A DNA stretch of 64,000 nt from Paracoccus amoyensis (GCF_014490725.1 NZ_JACOQL010000001.1:434001-498000); one strand, 5' to 3'; numbered from the stretch's first letter, positions 17,797-26,468 are shown. Translations and numbers: made by a program. Notes: generated by a model from the sequence alone, not told the origin.

Positions 17797-19268
17797 CACT
17801 GATATTCGGGCGACATGACCGGCAGCAGGGAAATCTGCGCCTGCGCAAGGTCCGCATCACCCTTTAGCCCAAGGGCGCGCAACGTGGCAAGGCCGCGACC
17901 TGCGCGAGCCAGATCACCGTCCAGCGCGGCATCGACATCGGCCATCGCCGCCAGCAAGACCTCTCCCTTCTGGGTTTCGGGCGCAGTGACTGCCTCGGCT
18001 GTCAGCATTTCCGGGGCGGGCACGGGGGTGGCAACCAACAACCCTTGCCACTGACGCAGCCATCTTGTGATTTCCGCTGCGCGACCCTCACCGCTGTCGG
18101 GCAGATCCTTGGCAATCATCGCGGCCAGAACGTCGGCCATATTCGCTTGCCGGAATTGATCAAAGGCTGCCGGCAGGGCAACGGCCGGATCATTATTGGC
18201 CAGCGCCGCTTCCAGTGTCCGCATGGCACCCGTGCGTTCCCAGACCCCACCGGATGCCGCGGGTTTCTGTTCGGCATAGATCGCGCGCAGATCCGCCGCC
18301 GGGATCGAGCCTGCGCGGGCCAGACGTTCGGCCGCCTCCAGCCGCGCTTTCCAACCATTGTTCAGGCGCAGGTCCGAATGGGCGAAAGCGATTGGCAGGG
18401 GTGCTGTGGGCAAAGGCTGCCCAATGGCTTCATGAATGCGGAAATCCAGCGGAGAGATGCGGTCGTTGATTTCCAGTTCCTGACCATCATCGACAAAGGC
18501 ATCATCAAGGAAATGCGTTAGCAAAACGGCCTGTTTCTCTTCGATCAGACCCAAGGCTTCAGCTCCGTGCAGGCTGATCGCAGCGGCTGCCCAATCGCCC
18601 GTTTGCGCAAGACAGAAAACACGCGCCGCAAAGCTGGGCGCGATGCCCGGCGTGGTGTTCATGATATCGCAGGCGCGGGCCTCATCCCCCTCCAACAGCG
18701 CGATGTCAAACAGACGGCGAAAGATCTCGGGATCGTTCTGGCCCGCCGCAATCAACAGTGCTTGTGCGCGGTTCAGCGCACCCATGTCCAGCAGACGGTC
18801 GGCGCGGGCCATGAACAATTGCCCACGCTTGCCAGGGTTCTGCGTCTGAGGCGGAATCAACTGGGTCGTCAGGACACGGTCCAGCAACGCCGTCATGGCC
18901 GGCAGACGGGCAGGGGTCCGCAAGATCAGGCCCGTCAGCGTTTCCGGATCGCTGCCCAGCCACAGGTCCGGCGGCAGGCCGGCACGCCGCGCCGTTGAAA
19001 TGCCGGCGGCATCGGGATCGCCGCCGTCCAGCCGTGTCACCTGCACCGGCCCCACCAAACCGCTTTCCGCAACCGGCTTGATCGACCGGCCACCCGGCAC
19101 TGTGGGGGGGCGTTCATCGCCGGGACGCCATGCCGATGCCTCGCGCTGCGGACCTCTTACGCTGCCCGATAGCCAATCGCTTGCCGACAGCGGCTCTTGC
19201 GCGGCGGCAGGCAGCGAAAAACAGGCAATCAGCATGGCTGAGTGCAGATATGTCCGCAGATCAGTCAA
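17796..19268 (-). CDS. Secreted protein of unknown function
   Basis: The 490-residue product is Ala/Leu-rich and probably helical throughout, with repeat-like helices (RLFDIALLEGDEARACDIMN, FCLAQTGDWAAAAISLHG) that suggest a TPR-like solenoid. With a TTG start at 19268 the N-terminus becomes TDLRTYLHSAMLIACFSLPAAA, a good signal peptide with a charged start. The first ATG (19235) would leave only a 12-residue hydrophobic stub. The TTG lies 3 bases ahead of the upstream gene's stop codon. Proteins like this are common upstream of xerD in rhodobacteria, but I know of no assigned function. Confidence 0.75.
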   Translation of the reverse strand: MTDLRTYLHSAMLIACFSLPAAAQEPLSASDWLSGSVRGPQREASAWRPGDERPPTVPGGRSIKPVAESGLVGPVQVTRLDGGDPDAAGISTARRAGLPPDLWLGSDPETLTGLILRTPARLPAMTALLDRVLTTQLIPPQTQNPGKRGQLFMARADRLLDMGALNRAQALLIAAGQNDPEIFRRLFDIALLEGDEARACDIMNTTPGIAPSFAARVFCLAQTGDWAAAAISLHGAEALGLIEEKQAVLLTHFLDDAFVDDGQELEINDRISPLDFRIHEAIGQPLPTAPLPIAFAHSDLRLNNGWKARLEAAERLARAGSIPAADLRAIYAEQKPAASGGVWERTGAMRTLEAALANNDPAVALPAAFDQFRQANMADVLAAMIAKDLPDSGEGRAAEITRWLRQWQGLLVATPVPAPEMLTAEAVTAPETQKGEVLLAAMADVDAALDGDLARAGRGLATLRALGLKGDADLAQAQISLLPVMSPEYQ

Positions 19269-19497
19269 GATTACCGTTGCCGGTCGGTTCTTCACTTGCG
19301 GGCGCCGCGCCTTCTGCCGTTGTCGGCGCTTCTGCTTCCGTTGCGACGGCGGGTGAGGTGGCTGCGCTACCAGCGCCGACGGCGATGGGCTGACGCACCT
19401 CGGTCCGGGTCGGCTCCATATCGCCAAAATAGGCGTAACCGGCCAGCGCAATCACCGCCAACAGAATCAGCGCCACCAAAACCTTCAAGAGCCGCAT
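19261..19497 (-). CDS. Small single-pass membrane protein
   Basis: The 78-residue product has one transmembrane helix (LLKVLVALILLAVIALAGYAYF) followed by a Pro/Ala/Glu/Thr-rich, probably disordered tail of about 50 residues. The ATG at 19497 is preferred over 19512 because GAGG lies nine bases upstream. It overlaps the start of the secreted-protein gene and is likely co-transcribed with it. It is divergent from aroK. I do not recognise a family. Confidence 0.7.
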   Translation of the reverse strand: MRLLKVLVALILLAVIALAGYAYFGDMEPTRTEVRQPIAVGAGSAATSPAVATEAEAPTTAEGAAPASEEPTGNGNLD

Positions 19498-19626
19498 CGA
19501 ATTATGCCTCATTCGCGTGTGTTAAGTCGTTTTTTCACCGGTCTTTTGCCGGTTCGTCCCCGAATATATATGGCAATTCCCGAAAGATCACGCCATTCAG
19601 TCAGCCAATCGACAACCGGAGGGGTG

Positions 19627-20175
19627 ATGAGGCAGCGGCTGCGGCGGCATATCGTGCTGATAGGCATGATGGGGGCGGGTAAAACCGCGATCGGGACCGA
19701 ATTGGCCCGGCGTTTGCACGTTCCTTTCACCGACTCGGATGCCGAAATCGAATCTGCTGCGGCGATGTCAATCTCGGAAATTTTTGCCCGCGATGGCGAG
19801 GCATTCTTTCGCAATCGCGAAGCCGAAGTGATTGCCCGCATTCTGGACGGCGCGAACGGGATCATTTCGACCGGCGGCGGGGCGTGGCTGCAAGCCCGCA
19901 ACCGCGAGGCGATTCGCGCGCGCGGAATGGCAGTCTGGTTGAACTGTGACCTTGAAACCCTGTGGCATCGGGTCAAGATGCGCAGCACCCGACCGCTGTT
20001 GCAGACCGCTGACCCCAAGGGCACGCTGGAACGTCTGATGGCCGAACGCTACCCCGTCTATGCCAGGGCCGATCTTGATTTCCCGGCCCTTCCGGGAACG
20101 GTCGAGGAGACGACCCTCCGCCTGATCCAGGCCATCCGAAACGCCGATCCAGAACTGATTGTCGAGCCGAAATGA
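19627..20175 (+). CDS. aroK: Shikimate kinase
   Basis: AroK phosphorylates shikimate at the 3-hydroxyl with ATP. The 182-residue protein has the P-loop IGMMGAGKTAIG, the shikimate-binding DSDAEIE and ISTGGGAW, and the lid-region RSTRPLLQT. The ATG at 19627 follows GGAGGGG; the longer frame upstream is non-coding in appearance. The stop overlaps aroB by ATGA, giving the standard aroKB operon. Confidence 0.95.
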   Translation: MRQRLRRHIVLIGMMGAGKTAIGTELARRLHVPFTDSDAEIESAAAMSISEIFARDGEAFFRNREAEVIARILDGANGIISTGGGAWLQARNREAIRARGMAVWLNCDLETLWHRVKMRSTRPLLQTADPKGTLERLMAERYPVYARADLDFPALPGTVEETTLRLIQAIRNADPELIVEPK

Positions 20176-21296
20176 CGCAAGCTGCATTGATCCCCGATCC
20201 CGTAACCGTTCATGTGCCGTTGGGCGACCGCGCCTATGATGTTCGGATCGGGGCAGGTCTGATCGATCGGGCCGGTCAGGAAATCGCGCCGTTCCTGCGC
20301 CGTGCGCGGGTGGCCGTTGTGACGGACGAAACCGTTGCGCCGCTGCATCTGAAACGCCTGCAAGACGCGTTGGCTGCGCAGGGCATCGCGTCAGAAGCGC
20401 TGGTCCTGCCCGCAGGGGAAAGCACCAAAAGCTGGCCAAACCTGACCCGCACGGTAGAGTGGCTGTTGGAACAGCGGGTCGAGCGTCGCGACATCGTCGT
20501 GGCCTTTGGCGGCGGTGTCATCGGCGATCTGGTTGGCTTTGCCGCCGCGATCTTGCGGCGCGGCGTCCGTTTTGTGCAAATTCCGACAACGTTGCTGGCA
20601 CAGGTAGACAGCAGCGTCGGCGGCAAGACCGGGATCAACAGCCCGCATGGCAAGAACCTGATCGGCGCGTTCCATCAGCCCACGCTGGTATTGGCCGATA
20701 TTGCCGTTCTGGACACGTTGTCGCCGCGCGATTTTCTGGCGGGCTACGGAGAGGTTGCCAAATACGGCCTTTTGGGCGACGCCACGTTTTTTGACTGGCT
20801 GGAAGAAAACGGGCCGCGCCTGCGCGATGATCTGGCGCTGCGCCAGCAGGCAATCGCCCATTCCGTCGTCATGAAAGTGGGAATTGTCACACGCGATGAG
20901 ACGGAACAGGGTGAAAGAGCGCTGCTGAACCTTGGCCATACATTCGGGCACGCGCTGGAATCCGCGACGGGTTATTCCGACCGCCTGTTGCATGGTGAAG
21001 GCGTGGCCATCGGTTGCGCCCTGGCCTTTGATCTTTCGGCCCGTATGGGCCTGTGCAGTCAGGAAGCGCCCTCACGCGTGCTGGACCATCTGCGCAACAT
21101 GGGCATGCCGGCCGCGCTGCGCGATATTCCGGGGGATTTGCCGGATAATGAAACGCTGATTGATCTGATGGGGCAGGACAAGAAGGTCGTCGATGGTCAC
21201 CTGCGTTTCGTTCTGGCGCGCGATATTGGTGCGGCGTTCGTCAGCGACGACGTGCAACGCGATCAGTTAAGCGCGGTTCTGTCGGATTCTCGCTGA
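20172..21296 (+). CDS. aroB: 3-dehydroquinate synthase
   Basis: AroB converts DAHP to 3-dehydroquinate using NAD+ and a divalent metal. The 374-residue protein shows the NAD-binding and substrate motifs VAFGGGVIGDLVGF, QIPTTLLAQVDSSVGGKTGIN and AEVAKYG-like YGEVAKYGLL. The metal-binding histidines are in NLGHTFGHALE. It starts in a 4-base overlap with aroK. Confidence 0.96.
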   Translation: MTQAALIPDPVTVHVPLGDRAYDVRIGAGLIDRAGQEIAPFLRRARVAVVTDETVAPLHLKRLQDALAAQGIASEALVLPAGESTKSWPNLTRTVEWLLEQRVERRDIVVAFGGGVIGDLVGFAAAILRRGVRFVQIPTTLLAQVDSSVGGKTGINSPHGKNLIGAFHQPTLVLADIAVLDTLSPRDFLAGYGEVAKYGLLGDATFFDWLEENGPRLRDDLALRQQAIAHSVVMKVGIVTRDETEQGERALLNLGHTFGHALESATGYSDRLLHGEGVAIGCALAFDLSARMGLCSQEAPSRVLDHLRNMGMPAALRDIPGDLPDNETLIDLMGQDKKVVDGHLRFVLARDIGAAFVSDDVQRDQLSAVLSDSR

Positions 21297-21358
21297 ACTC
21301 CTCTGCGATATTTCGCGGTGGTTAAACTCTGCGACGCCTGTGACCATTCACCCCACCC

Positions 21359-21387
21359 TTGACCCCGATTGTGCGCCATTCCAACAT
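21359..21387 (+). promoter_or_regulatory. Predicted sigma-70 promoter for terC
   Basis: TTGACC (21359-21364) and CAACAT (21382-21387) are separated by 17 bases, and the terC start lies 22 bases downstream. The -10 box is only a moderate match. Confidence 0.4.
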
Positions 21388-21409
21388 GGTGTTCCGGACC
21401 GGAGGGGCT

Positions 21410-22036
21410 ATGGAAATTTTTACAGCCAACGGCTTGGCTGCTTTGATTCAAGTGATTGGTATTGACCTTGTGCTGGCCGGCGACAACGCTGTTGTCATCG
21501 GTCTTGCCGCCGCAGGATTGGCGCCGGAACTGCGCTCACGTGCAATCATGGTCGGGATTCTGGCGGCGACGGTTCTGCGCATCACGCTTGCCCTGATCGC
21601 CACGTGGATCATGGATATACCCGGTGTGATCTTTGTGGGGGGTCTATTGCTCTGCTGGGTCTGCTGGAAGATGTGGACAGAGCTACGCCAAGGTCCGCAT
21701 GAAGATCATGACGCCACCGATGGTGCACGCCCGGTCAGGCGCAAGACCTTTGGTCAGGCCGCTTTGCAGATCGTCATCGCCGATCTGTCAATGTCGCTGG
21801 ATAACGTGCTGGCCGTCGCGGGCGCCGCACGCGACCATCCGACGGTTCTGGTTGTCGGGCTGATATTCTCGATCGCGATGATGGGCCTTGCCGCCAACTT
21901 CATTGCAGGATTGCTGAACCGTCACCGCTGGATCGCATATGTGGGTCTGGCCATTATCGTTTATGTGGCCTTGAGCATGTTGTTCGAGGGCGTGCGCGAT
22001 TTTGCCCCGATGATCCAAAGCTGGCTGAACAGATAA
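21410..22036 (+). CDS. TerC family integral membrane protein (YjbE-type)
   Basis: The 208-residue protein has six to seven hydrophobic helices. The two symmetry-related TerC motifs with conserved acidic residues are DLVLAGDNAVVIGLAA near residue 20 and DLSMSLDNVLAVAGA near residue 130. TerC proteins are linked to metal ion (manganese) export and tellurite resistance; members with this length are often called YjbE. The ATG at 21410 follows GGAGGGG. It is probably transcribed alone, with its own promoter and terminator. Confidence 0.9.
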   Translation: MEIFTANGLAALIQVIGIDLVLAGDNAVVIGLAAAGLAPELRSRAIMVGILAATVLRITLALIATWIMDIPGVIFVGGLLLCWVCWKMWTELRQGPHEDHDATDGARPVRRKTFGQAALQIVIADLSMSLDNVLAVAGAARDHPTVLVVGLIFSIAMMGLAANFIAGLLNRHRWIAYVGLAIIVYVALSMLFEGVRDFAPMIQSWLNR

Positions 22037-22050
22037 TGTCACCGCAAAAA

Positions 22051-22073
22051 CCCCGACCTTGGCCGGGGCTTTG
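22051..22073 (+). terminator. Terminator-like hairpin between terC and ssb
   Basis: CCCCGACC (22051-22058) pairs with GGCCGGGG (22061-22068) with one mismatch and a 2-base loop, after an A run and before CTTTGT. It may serve both convergent genes. Confidence 0.6.
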
Positions 22074-22097
22074 TCTGGCAAATTCTATTCCTGAAAA

Positions 22098-22601
22098 TCA
22101 GAACGGGATTTCATCGTCATAGTCGCTGCGACCACCGCCCGACGAAGAGGATGATGACGCGGGCTGGCCATAATCATCGCCGCCGCCACTGTAACCGCCG
22201 CCACTGCCATAGCCGCCCTGATCACGACCCCCGCCGCCACCGCCTTCGCCGCGACCATCCAGCATCTGCAATGTGCCGTTGAAGCCGCGCAGCACTACTT
22301 CGGTGGTATAGCGATCCTGGCCGGATTGATCCTGCCATTTGCGGGTTTCCAACTGGCCCTCGACATAGACCTTGCTGCCCTTTTTCAGGAAGCGTTCGAC
22401 CACATTCACCAAACCTTCGGACATGACCGCGACGGAATGCCATTCCGTCCGCTCACGACGTTCCCCGGAATTGCGATCCTTCCATTGTTCCGACGTGGCA
22501 ATACGCAGGTTGGCGACTTTGCCGCCATTCTGGAAGGTGCGGATTTCGGGATCACGGCCCAGATTGCCGATCAGAATGACCTTGTTTACGCTGCCTGCCA
22601 T
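22098..22601 (-). CDS. ssb: Single-stranded DNA-binding protein
   Basis: SSB coats single-stranded DNA in replication, repair and recombination. The 167-residue protein has the OB-fold N-terminus ([40 protein letters not shown]). A Gly/Ser-rich linker follows, ending in DYDDEIPF, the acidic tip that binds partner proteins. AAGGAA precedes the ATG at 22601. It is divergent from the lytic transglycosylase gene. Confidence 0.96.
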   Translation of the reverse strand: MAGSVNKVILIGNLGRDPEIRTFQNGGKVANLRIATSEQWKDRNSGERRERTEWHSVAVMSEGLVNVVERFLKKGSKVYVEGQLETRKWQDQSGQDRYTTEVVLRGFNGTLQMLDGRGEGGGGGGRDQGGYGSGGGYSGGGDDYGQPASSSSSSGGGRSDYDDEIPF

Positions 22602-22713
22602 ATCGGGTTCCTTGGTGTTGTCCTGAATTTCCGGTGGTCTATCTCACGCGGTGTTTTGCGGCAAGCAAACAAGATAATTCCTTTCTGTCGGGTTAATGCA
22701 GTCGTGTCGGCGG

Positions 22714-22735
22714 GAACCTGCCGATCGGCGGGTTC
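22714..22735. repeat. 22-bp near-palindrome between ssb and the lytic transglycosylase gene
   Basis: GAACCTGCCGA is followed directly by TCGGCGGGTTC, a dyad with one mismatched pair. It lies 112 bases upstream of the ssb start and 85 upstream of the other gene. It could be a regulator site; it does not match the alphaproteobacterial LexA spacing (GTTC-N7-GTTC). Confidence 0.5.
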
Positions 22736-22820
22736 ATCCAGAGGTCAAAAACCTGCCGCTGGCGAAAGCCGTATTTTTCTGTATAGTCCCGTTAAAAGGA
22801 ATAAGAACGAGGGCGGGGCG

Positions 22821-23447
22821 TTGAAGATCATCTCAATCATGAAGGCAGCTTTGTGCGCGACACTGATGACCGGTGTTGCCGTACCAGCCGCCGCCGAAGG
22901 GTTGCGTCTGTCCGGCAGTTCATCGAAATCCCGGGCCGAGCAATTTGCACGCCAGACGAGGTTGATGGACTCGAGACTCGCGGGGCAGTATCAGCAATCA
23001 GCACGACTGCGGCCGGGCGGTTCCAACCGCAGCGCCGTTGAAATCGCCCTGAACACCGAAGCCATTCCGGCATATCGTGGGCGCCGCAGCGATTTCATCC
23101 CGCATGCCCGCGCGGCCGCACGGCGATATGGCATCCCCGAAGATCTGTTTTTGCGTCTGATCCAGCAAGAATCGGGCTGGAACGCGCGCGCGCGCTCGCA
23201 CAAGGGCGCAACGGGCCTGGCACAGTTGATGCCCGGTACGGCGGCCAAGCTGGGCGTCAATCCACACGATCCGGTGCAGAACCTGAATGGCGGCGCGCGT
23301 TACCTGCGAATGATGTATAATCAGTTCGGCAATTGGAGCCTTGCGCTGGCAGCTTATAATGCAGGGCCGGGCGCGGTTCAGAAATATGGTGGCATCCCGC
23401 CCTATCGTGAAACGCGCAATTATGTGCGCGTCATCGCAGGCGGTTGA
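22821..23447 (+). CDS. Lytic transglycosylase (SLT family), secreted
   Basis: The 208-residue protein has a signal peptide ending VAVPAAA, a variable linker, and a C-terminal SLT domain (residues ~95-205). The catalytic glutamate is in [13 protein letters not shown], followed by [21 protein letters not shown] and [13 protein letters not shown]. It cleaves peptidoglycan glycan strands in the periplasm. A TTG at 22821 is the likely start, because a purine-rich GAGGGCGGGG precedes it and the internal ATG at 22839 has no ribosome site. Confidence 0.9.
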   Translation: MKIISIMKAALCATLMTGVAVPAAAEGLRLSGSSSKSRAEQFARQTRLMDSRLAGQYQQSARLRPGGSNRSAVEIALNTEAIPAYRGRRSDFIPHARAAARRYGIPEDLFLRLIQQESGWNARARSHKGATGLAQLMPGTAAKLGVNPHDPVQNLNGGARYLRMMYNQFGNWSLALAAYNAGPGAVQKYGGIPPYRETRNYVRVIAGG

Positions 23448-23485
23448 CGTCATGGGGGCTTTGCCCCCGCCGCCTGACGGCGCCT

Positions 23486-23558
23486 CCCCCAGGATATTTG
23501 AACACAGAAGATCGGGTCATTGCCCGGTCTTTCTTCTTTGTGAAAATACCCCTGGGGG
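23486..23558. repeat. Long imperfect inverted repeat in a convergent gap
   Basis: The left arm runs CCCCCAGGATATTTGAACA and on to AGAAGATCGGG. The right arm is close to its reverse complement: CCCGGTCTTTCTTC, then TGTGAAAATACCCCTGGGGG. The two arms meet at a short loop near 23518. It sits between the convergent transglycosylase and homoserine dehydrogenase genes. CCAGGATATTT-type elements with GAAGA are common between genes in rhodobacteria. It may stop transcription from both sides. Confidence 0.7.
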
Positions 23559-23583
23559 CGAATTGCATCTTTGGGACGCAAGA

Positions 23584-23607
23584 GGGGGCGCGAGCCCCCC
23601 CTTTTTT
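23584..23607 (+). terminator. Rho-independent terminator in the convergent gap
   Basis: GGGGGC (23584-23589) pairs with GCCCCC (23594-23599) around GCGA, followed by CC and TTTTTT. It ends six bases before the homoserine dehydrogenase stop and reads in the transglycosylase direction. Confidence 0.75.
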
Positions 23608-23612
23608 GTCCA

Positions 23613-24901
23613 TCAGACTTCTTCGATCCGTAATTCGACCGGATCACTGACCAGCACGCCGGTTTTGGGCAGGGCTTCGATGGCGTGGTCAATGGCTTCC
23701 GGTGTGGTTTTGTGGGTCACCACCAGAACCGGCACGCTGTTATCGTCATGATGCCCATATTGGCGCATCCGATCGATCGAAATACCCGCATCGCCCAGGA
23801 CCGAAGCGACCTTTGCCAATGCGCCCGGTTTGTCCTGCAGCGCCAATCTGATATAATAGGCGGCTGGCACTGCCGTCCGGGCGGGTTGCGCAGATTTCAG
23901 ATCGTTGGCAGGTTGTCCGAATACCGGCATCCGGATGCCACGTGCGATTTCGACAATGTCGGACATGACGGCACTGGCGGTTGGACCTGCGCCTGCGCCC
24001 GCGCCGCGCAAGACGATCTGGCCAACCTGATCGCCCTCGACCACGACCATGTTGGTTCCGCCCGTCAATTGCCCCAAGGGACTGTCTTCGGGGACAAGGC
24101 AAGGTGACATCCGCTGTTCCAGCCCGCGCGCGGTCATCTGTGCGACGCCCAGAAGTTTGATGCGATAGCCCATATCGGCGGCACGGCGGATATCGTCGAT
24201 GCTGACACGTTCGATCCCTTCGATCTCGACTGCGTCGAAATCGACCTGCGTGCCGAAGGCGATCGAGGAAAGGATCGCCAGTTTGTGGCCAGCATCGATA
24301 CCGCCGACGTCAAGGGTCGGGTCAGCCTCAAGGTAGCCCAGCTGGCGCGCTTCTTCGAACACGGCCGCATAGGGCAGGCCGGCGCCTTCCATGCGGGTCA
24401 AGATATAGTTGCAAGTCCCGTTCATCACGCCCATGACGCGCTGGATCTGATTTCCGGCCAGTGATTCCGTCATGGTCTTGATGACGGGAATGCCGCCTGC
24501 AACGGCGGCTTCAAAGCGGATCACGCGACCCAACCGTTCCGCCAGGACCGCCAGTTCCTGGCCGTGGATCGCCAGCAACGCCTTGTTCGCGGTGACCACG
24601 TCTTTGCCCGCGCGCAATGCAGCTTCATGCTGTCCCTGGCGATGCCTTCGTCGCCACCGACCAGTTCGATATAGACATCGACATCGTCAGCCATAGCGAC
24701 AGCCATGGGGTCGTCTTCCCACCGGTAGGCCGACAGATCGGCATCGCGGTTTTTCATGCGGTCACGTGCGCTGATCGCGGTAATTTCTACCGGTCGACCG
24801 GTTCGTTTGCTGATCAGATCAGCGTGTTTCTGAACGATCTTGACGACACCGATCCCTACGGTGCCCAGCCCGGCGATGCCAAGGCGAAGAGGGGACGACA
24901 T
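23613..24901 (-). pseudogene. hom: Homoserine dehydrogenase, interrupted by a 1-base frameshift
   Basis: Hom reduces aspartate semialdehyde to homoserine for threonine and methionine. The N-terminal frame starts at 24901 with RLGIAGLGTVGIGVVK (NAD(P) fold) and reads VDVYIELVGGDEGIARDS. It then goes out of frame near 24627. The rest is intact in another frame: AGKDVVTANKALLAIHG, GVMNGTCNYILTRME, DVGGIDAGHKLAIL, and a C-terminal ACT domain (DKPGALAKVASVLGDAGISID). Restoring one base (T on the coding strand) gives ARDSIEAALRAGKD and a 429-residue protein, the normal length. Because the rest is well conserved, a sequencing error or very recent mutation is more likely than decay. Confidence 0.9.
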
Positions 24902-24972
24902 GGAAGCCTCGTTTCTGTAATGCAGTGGGTGTTAGCGCGGTCAGGGCGGCGTTGCAACGCGTGAAAGCTTGG

Positions 24973-25512
24973 CTAGCCCCCGGCCTTGTCCGGCGCTTCT
25001 TCTTCCCAGCCGGCCCATTCCCCCTCGATCCCTGTGCCGCGCATGATCGACACGACGCGGCGGGCAACGGTCAGGGTCTCATCGCGGATGGCCAGAACAT
25101 CCCTTGGGTGCATGTCATCCGGATAGCGTTCGCCCTTTGTGTTGATGAAAGTCGGGTGCCAATAGCCTGGCTCTTTTCCCGGTCGCCATGACGCATGACA
25201 CAACAGGTTTCGCTGATTGCGCAATATCGCCAGTCTTTTCGCCAGGTCTTCTGTCCTGCCCGCCTGCGCCTGACGCATGGCGGCAAGGAAGCTGTCGATC
25301 AGGGTGCCAAGCGTGTCGTCGGCGATATCCTCCATCCGCTTTAGCCAGCGGTGCAGGGCCGCGTCATCGGCTGCTTCGCCAAGCCCTTGACGGGTCAGCG
25401 AAAAGATGGCGCGTTTCAGCGCCTCTTCCAGAAAGCCAAAACCGGAAACGGCGTGACCAATGGCAATGGCCATTTCATCCGATAATCTGTCAGGGGCGCG
25501 GGGCAGGGTCAT
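24973..25512 (-). CDS. Uncharacterised protein, possibly HEPN-like
   Basis: The 179-residue soluble protein is mostly helical. Residues ~10-100 (IGHAVSGFGFLEEALKRAIFS and on) and the later RNQRNLLCHASWRPG resemble HEPN-type proteins, where an R-x4-H motif (here RNLLCH) lies at the end of a helix. HEPN domains are often RNases or nucleic-acid binders, but many such chromosomal proteins have no known role. The ATG at 25512 lies 10 bases after the glycosyltransferase stop, so the two are probably one transcript. The family assignment is tentative. Confidence 0.65.
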   Translation of the reverse strand: MTLPRAPDRLSDEMAIAIGHAVSGFGFLEEALKRAIFSLTRQGLGEAADDAALHRWLKRMEDIADDTLGTLIDSFLAAMRQAQAGRTEDLAKRLAILRNQRNLLCHASWRPGKEPGYWHPTFINTKGERYPDDMHPRDVLAIRDETLTVARRVVSIMRGTGIEGEWAGWEEEAPDKAGG

Positions 25513-25522
25513 CGTGTGCTGG

Positions 25523-26332
25523 CTACTCTTTCCACAGGTCCTTGACCCAAGTGGTTGGCAAAACGTAGTGGCGCAGATGCTTGCCAAGGCTTTCGCGCCG
25601 TCCGGCCGAGAATGCGGCCCGAAGATGCTCGGCGGGGCTGCGATGTTCGTCATCCTCGCTCCACCGACCGGCGATGGCGTCGGGTGGGTTCAGGTTGCCG
25701 GGGAAAATGACGATCTTGGCGTTCGGCGGAATCCGGGCTTCCTTGACATAGTTCAGCGGGAAATTCGGCACGCAGTGCATCCGGAAATGGGCCAGCCAGC
25801 CTTTGGGCCAGAATTTCACGCCGCCCGGTGCGTTGCGGGTCACGAAGCGCTGCTCGTATTTGTAGGTATCCGCCGCGGCCTGCGGGTCGGCGCGGAAAAT
25901 ATCCTGCAAAGGGCGCAGATTGCCAACCTTCATCCGGTAGACCGAGGTTTGGCCCAGCTTTTCAAACGGCGTGTTCGGATTGCGGCCAAGGATGGTGTCC
26001 TCTGGATCGCCATAGGTAAAGAAATCATCCAGATTGCCGGTGATGATGACGTCCAGATCCAGAAACAGGACGACGCCCGTCACATCGCCCAGATCGCCCC
26101 ACAGGCGCGATTTAGGCCATTTGCCACGTGTTCGTTGCGGGGCGTCATAGTGAAACTCTGGCAGGGGGCGCACGGCAACATCAGGATGCAGCCCCGCACC
26201 GTCATCGGTAAAGCAGAACAGCCTGAATGGCGGGGTGATATTGCGAGAGATCATCCCGTGCAGGCGGTTGACATATTCGGGACCGAACTTGGTGCCCCAT
26301 TTGATGCAGATGATCTGCTTGATATCCGACAT
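25523..26332 (-). CDS. Putative glycosyltransferase
   Basis: The 269-residue protein begins with KQIICIKWGTKFGPEYVNRLH and has GVVLFLDLDVIITGNLDDFF near residue 90. The D-x-D within it is the metal/nucleotide-sugar motif of GT-A glycosyltransferases. The later GWLAHFRMHCVPNFPLNY and KIVIFPGNLNP fit relatives annotated as glycosyltransferases in rhodobacteria. Substrate and acceptor are unknown. No signal peptide or membrane helix is seen. The purine-rich CCGGAAG precedes the ATG at 26332. Confidence 0.75.
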   Translation of the reverse strand: MSDIKQIICIKWGTKFGPEYVNRLHGMISRNITPPFRLFCFTDDGAGLHPDVAVRPLPEFHYDAPQRTRGKWPKSRLWGDLGDVTGVVLFLDLDVIITGNLDDFFTYGDPEDTILGRNPNTPFEKLGQTSVYRMKVGNLRPLQDIFRADPQAAADTYKYEQRFVTRNAPGGVKFWPKGWLAHFRMHCVPNFPLNYVKEARIPPNAKIVIFPGNLNPPDAIAGRWSEDDEHRSPAEHLRAAFSAGRRESLGKHLRHYVLPTTWVKDLWKE

Positions 26333-26403
26333 GATCTTCCGGTGCTCGTGCTTAGCGGAAAGCTGGCACAGCCGCTGTTGAAGGGCAAGGTGAAGCTGAA
26401 ATG

Positions 26404-26466
26404 AGCGATTGACGGGATTTCGGGCCGCGCATCAGCGACGCGCGGCCCGAAATCCCGTCAATCGCT
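26404..26466. repeat. Perfect 27-bp inverted repeat after the mutase gene
   Basis: The arms 26404-26430 and 26440-26466 are exact reverse complements, with the 9-base loop ATCAGCGAC. The left arm begins AGCGATTGACGGG and ends GGCCGCGC. It starts two bases after the TAG stop of methylmalonyl-CoA mutase. No T run follows on the minus strand, so it is not a standard terminator. It could block 3' exonucleases or act as a factor-aided terminator. Confidence 0.9.
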
Positions 26467-26468
26467 GG

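Noticed and set aside
22602..22820. LexA (SOS) box upstream of ssb
   Set aside because: No GTTC-N7-GTTC spacing is found; the GAAC/GTTC ends of the palindrome are 14 bases apart.
23613..24901. Programmed frameshifting in hom as an explanation for its two frames
   Set aside because: No slippery heptamer or downstream pseudoknot is apparent, and Hom is not known for recoding; a lost base is simpler.
25460..26404. 314-codon plus-strand frame ending just at the hairpin
   Set aside because: It lies antisense to the glycosyltransferase and HEPN-like genes; only its last ~20 codons are outside them and show no family.
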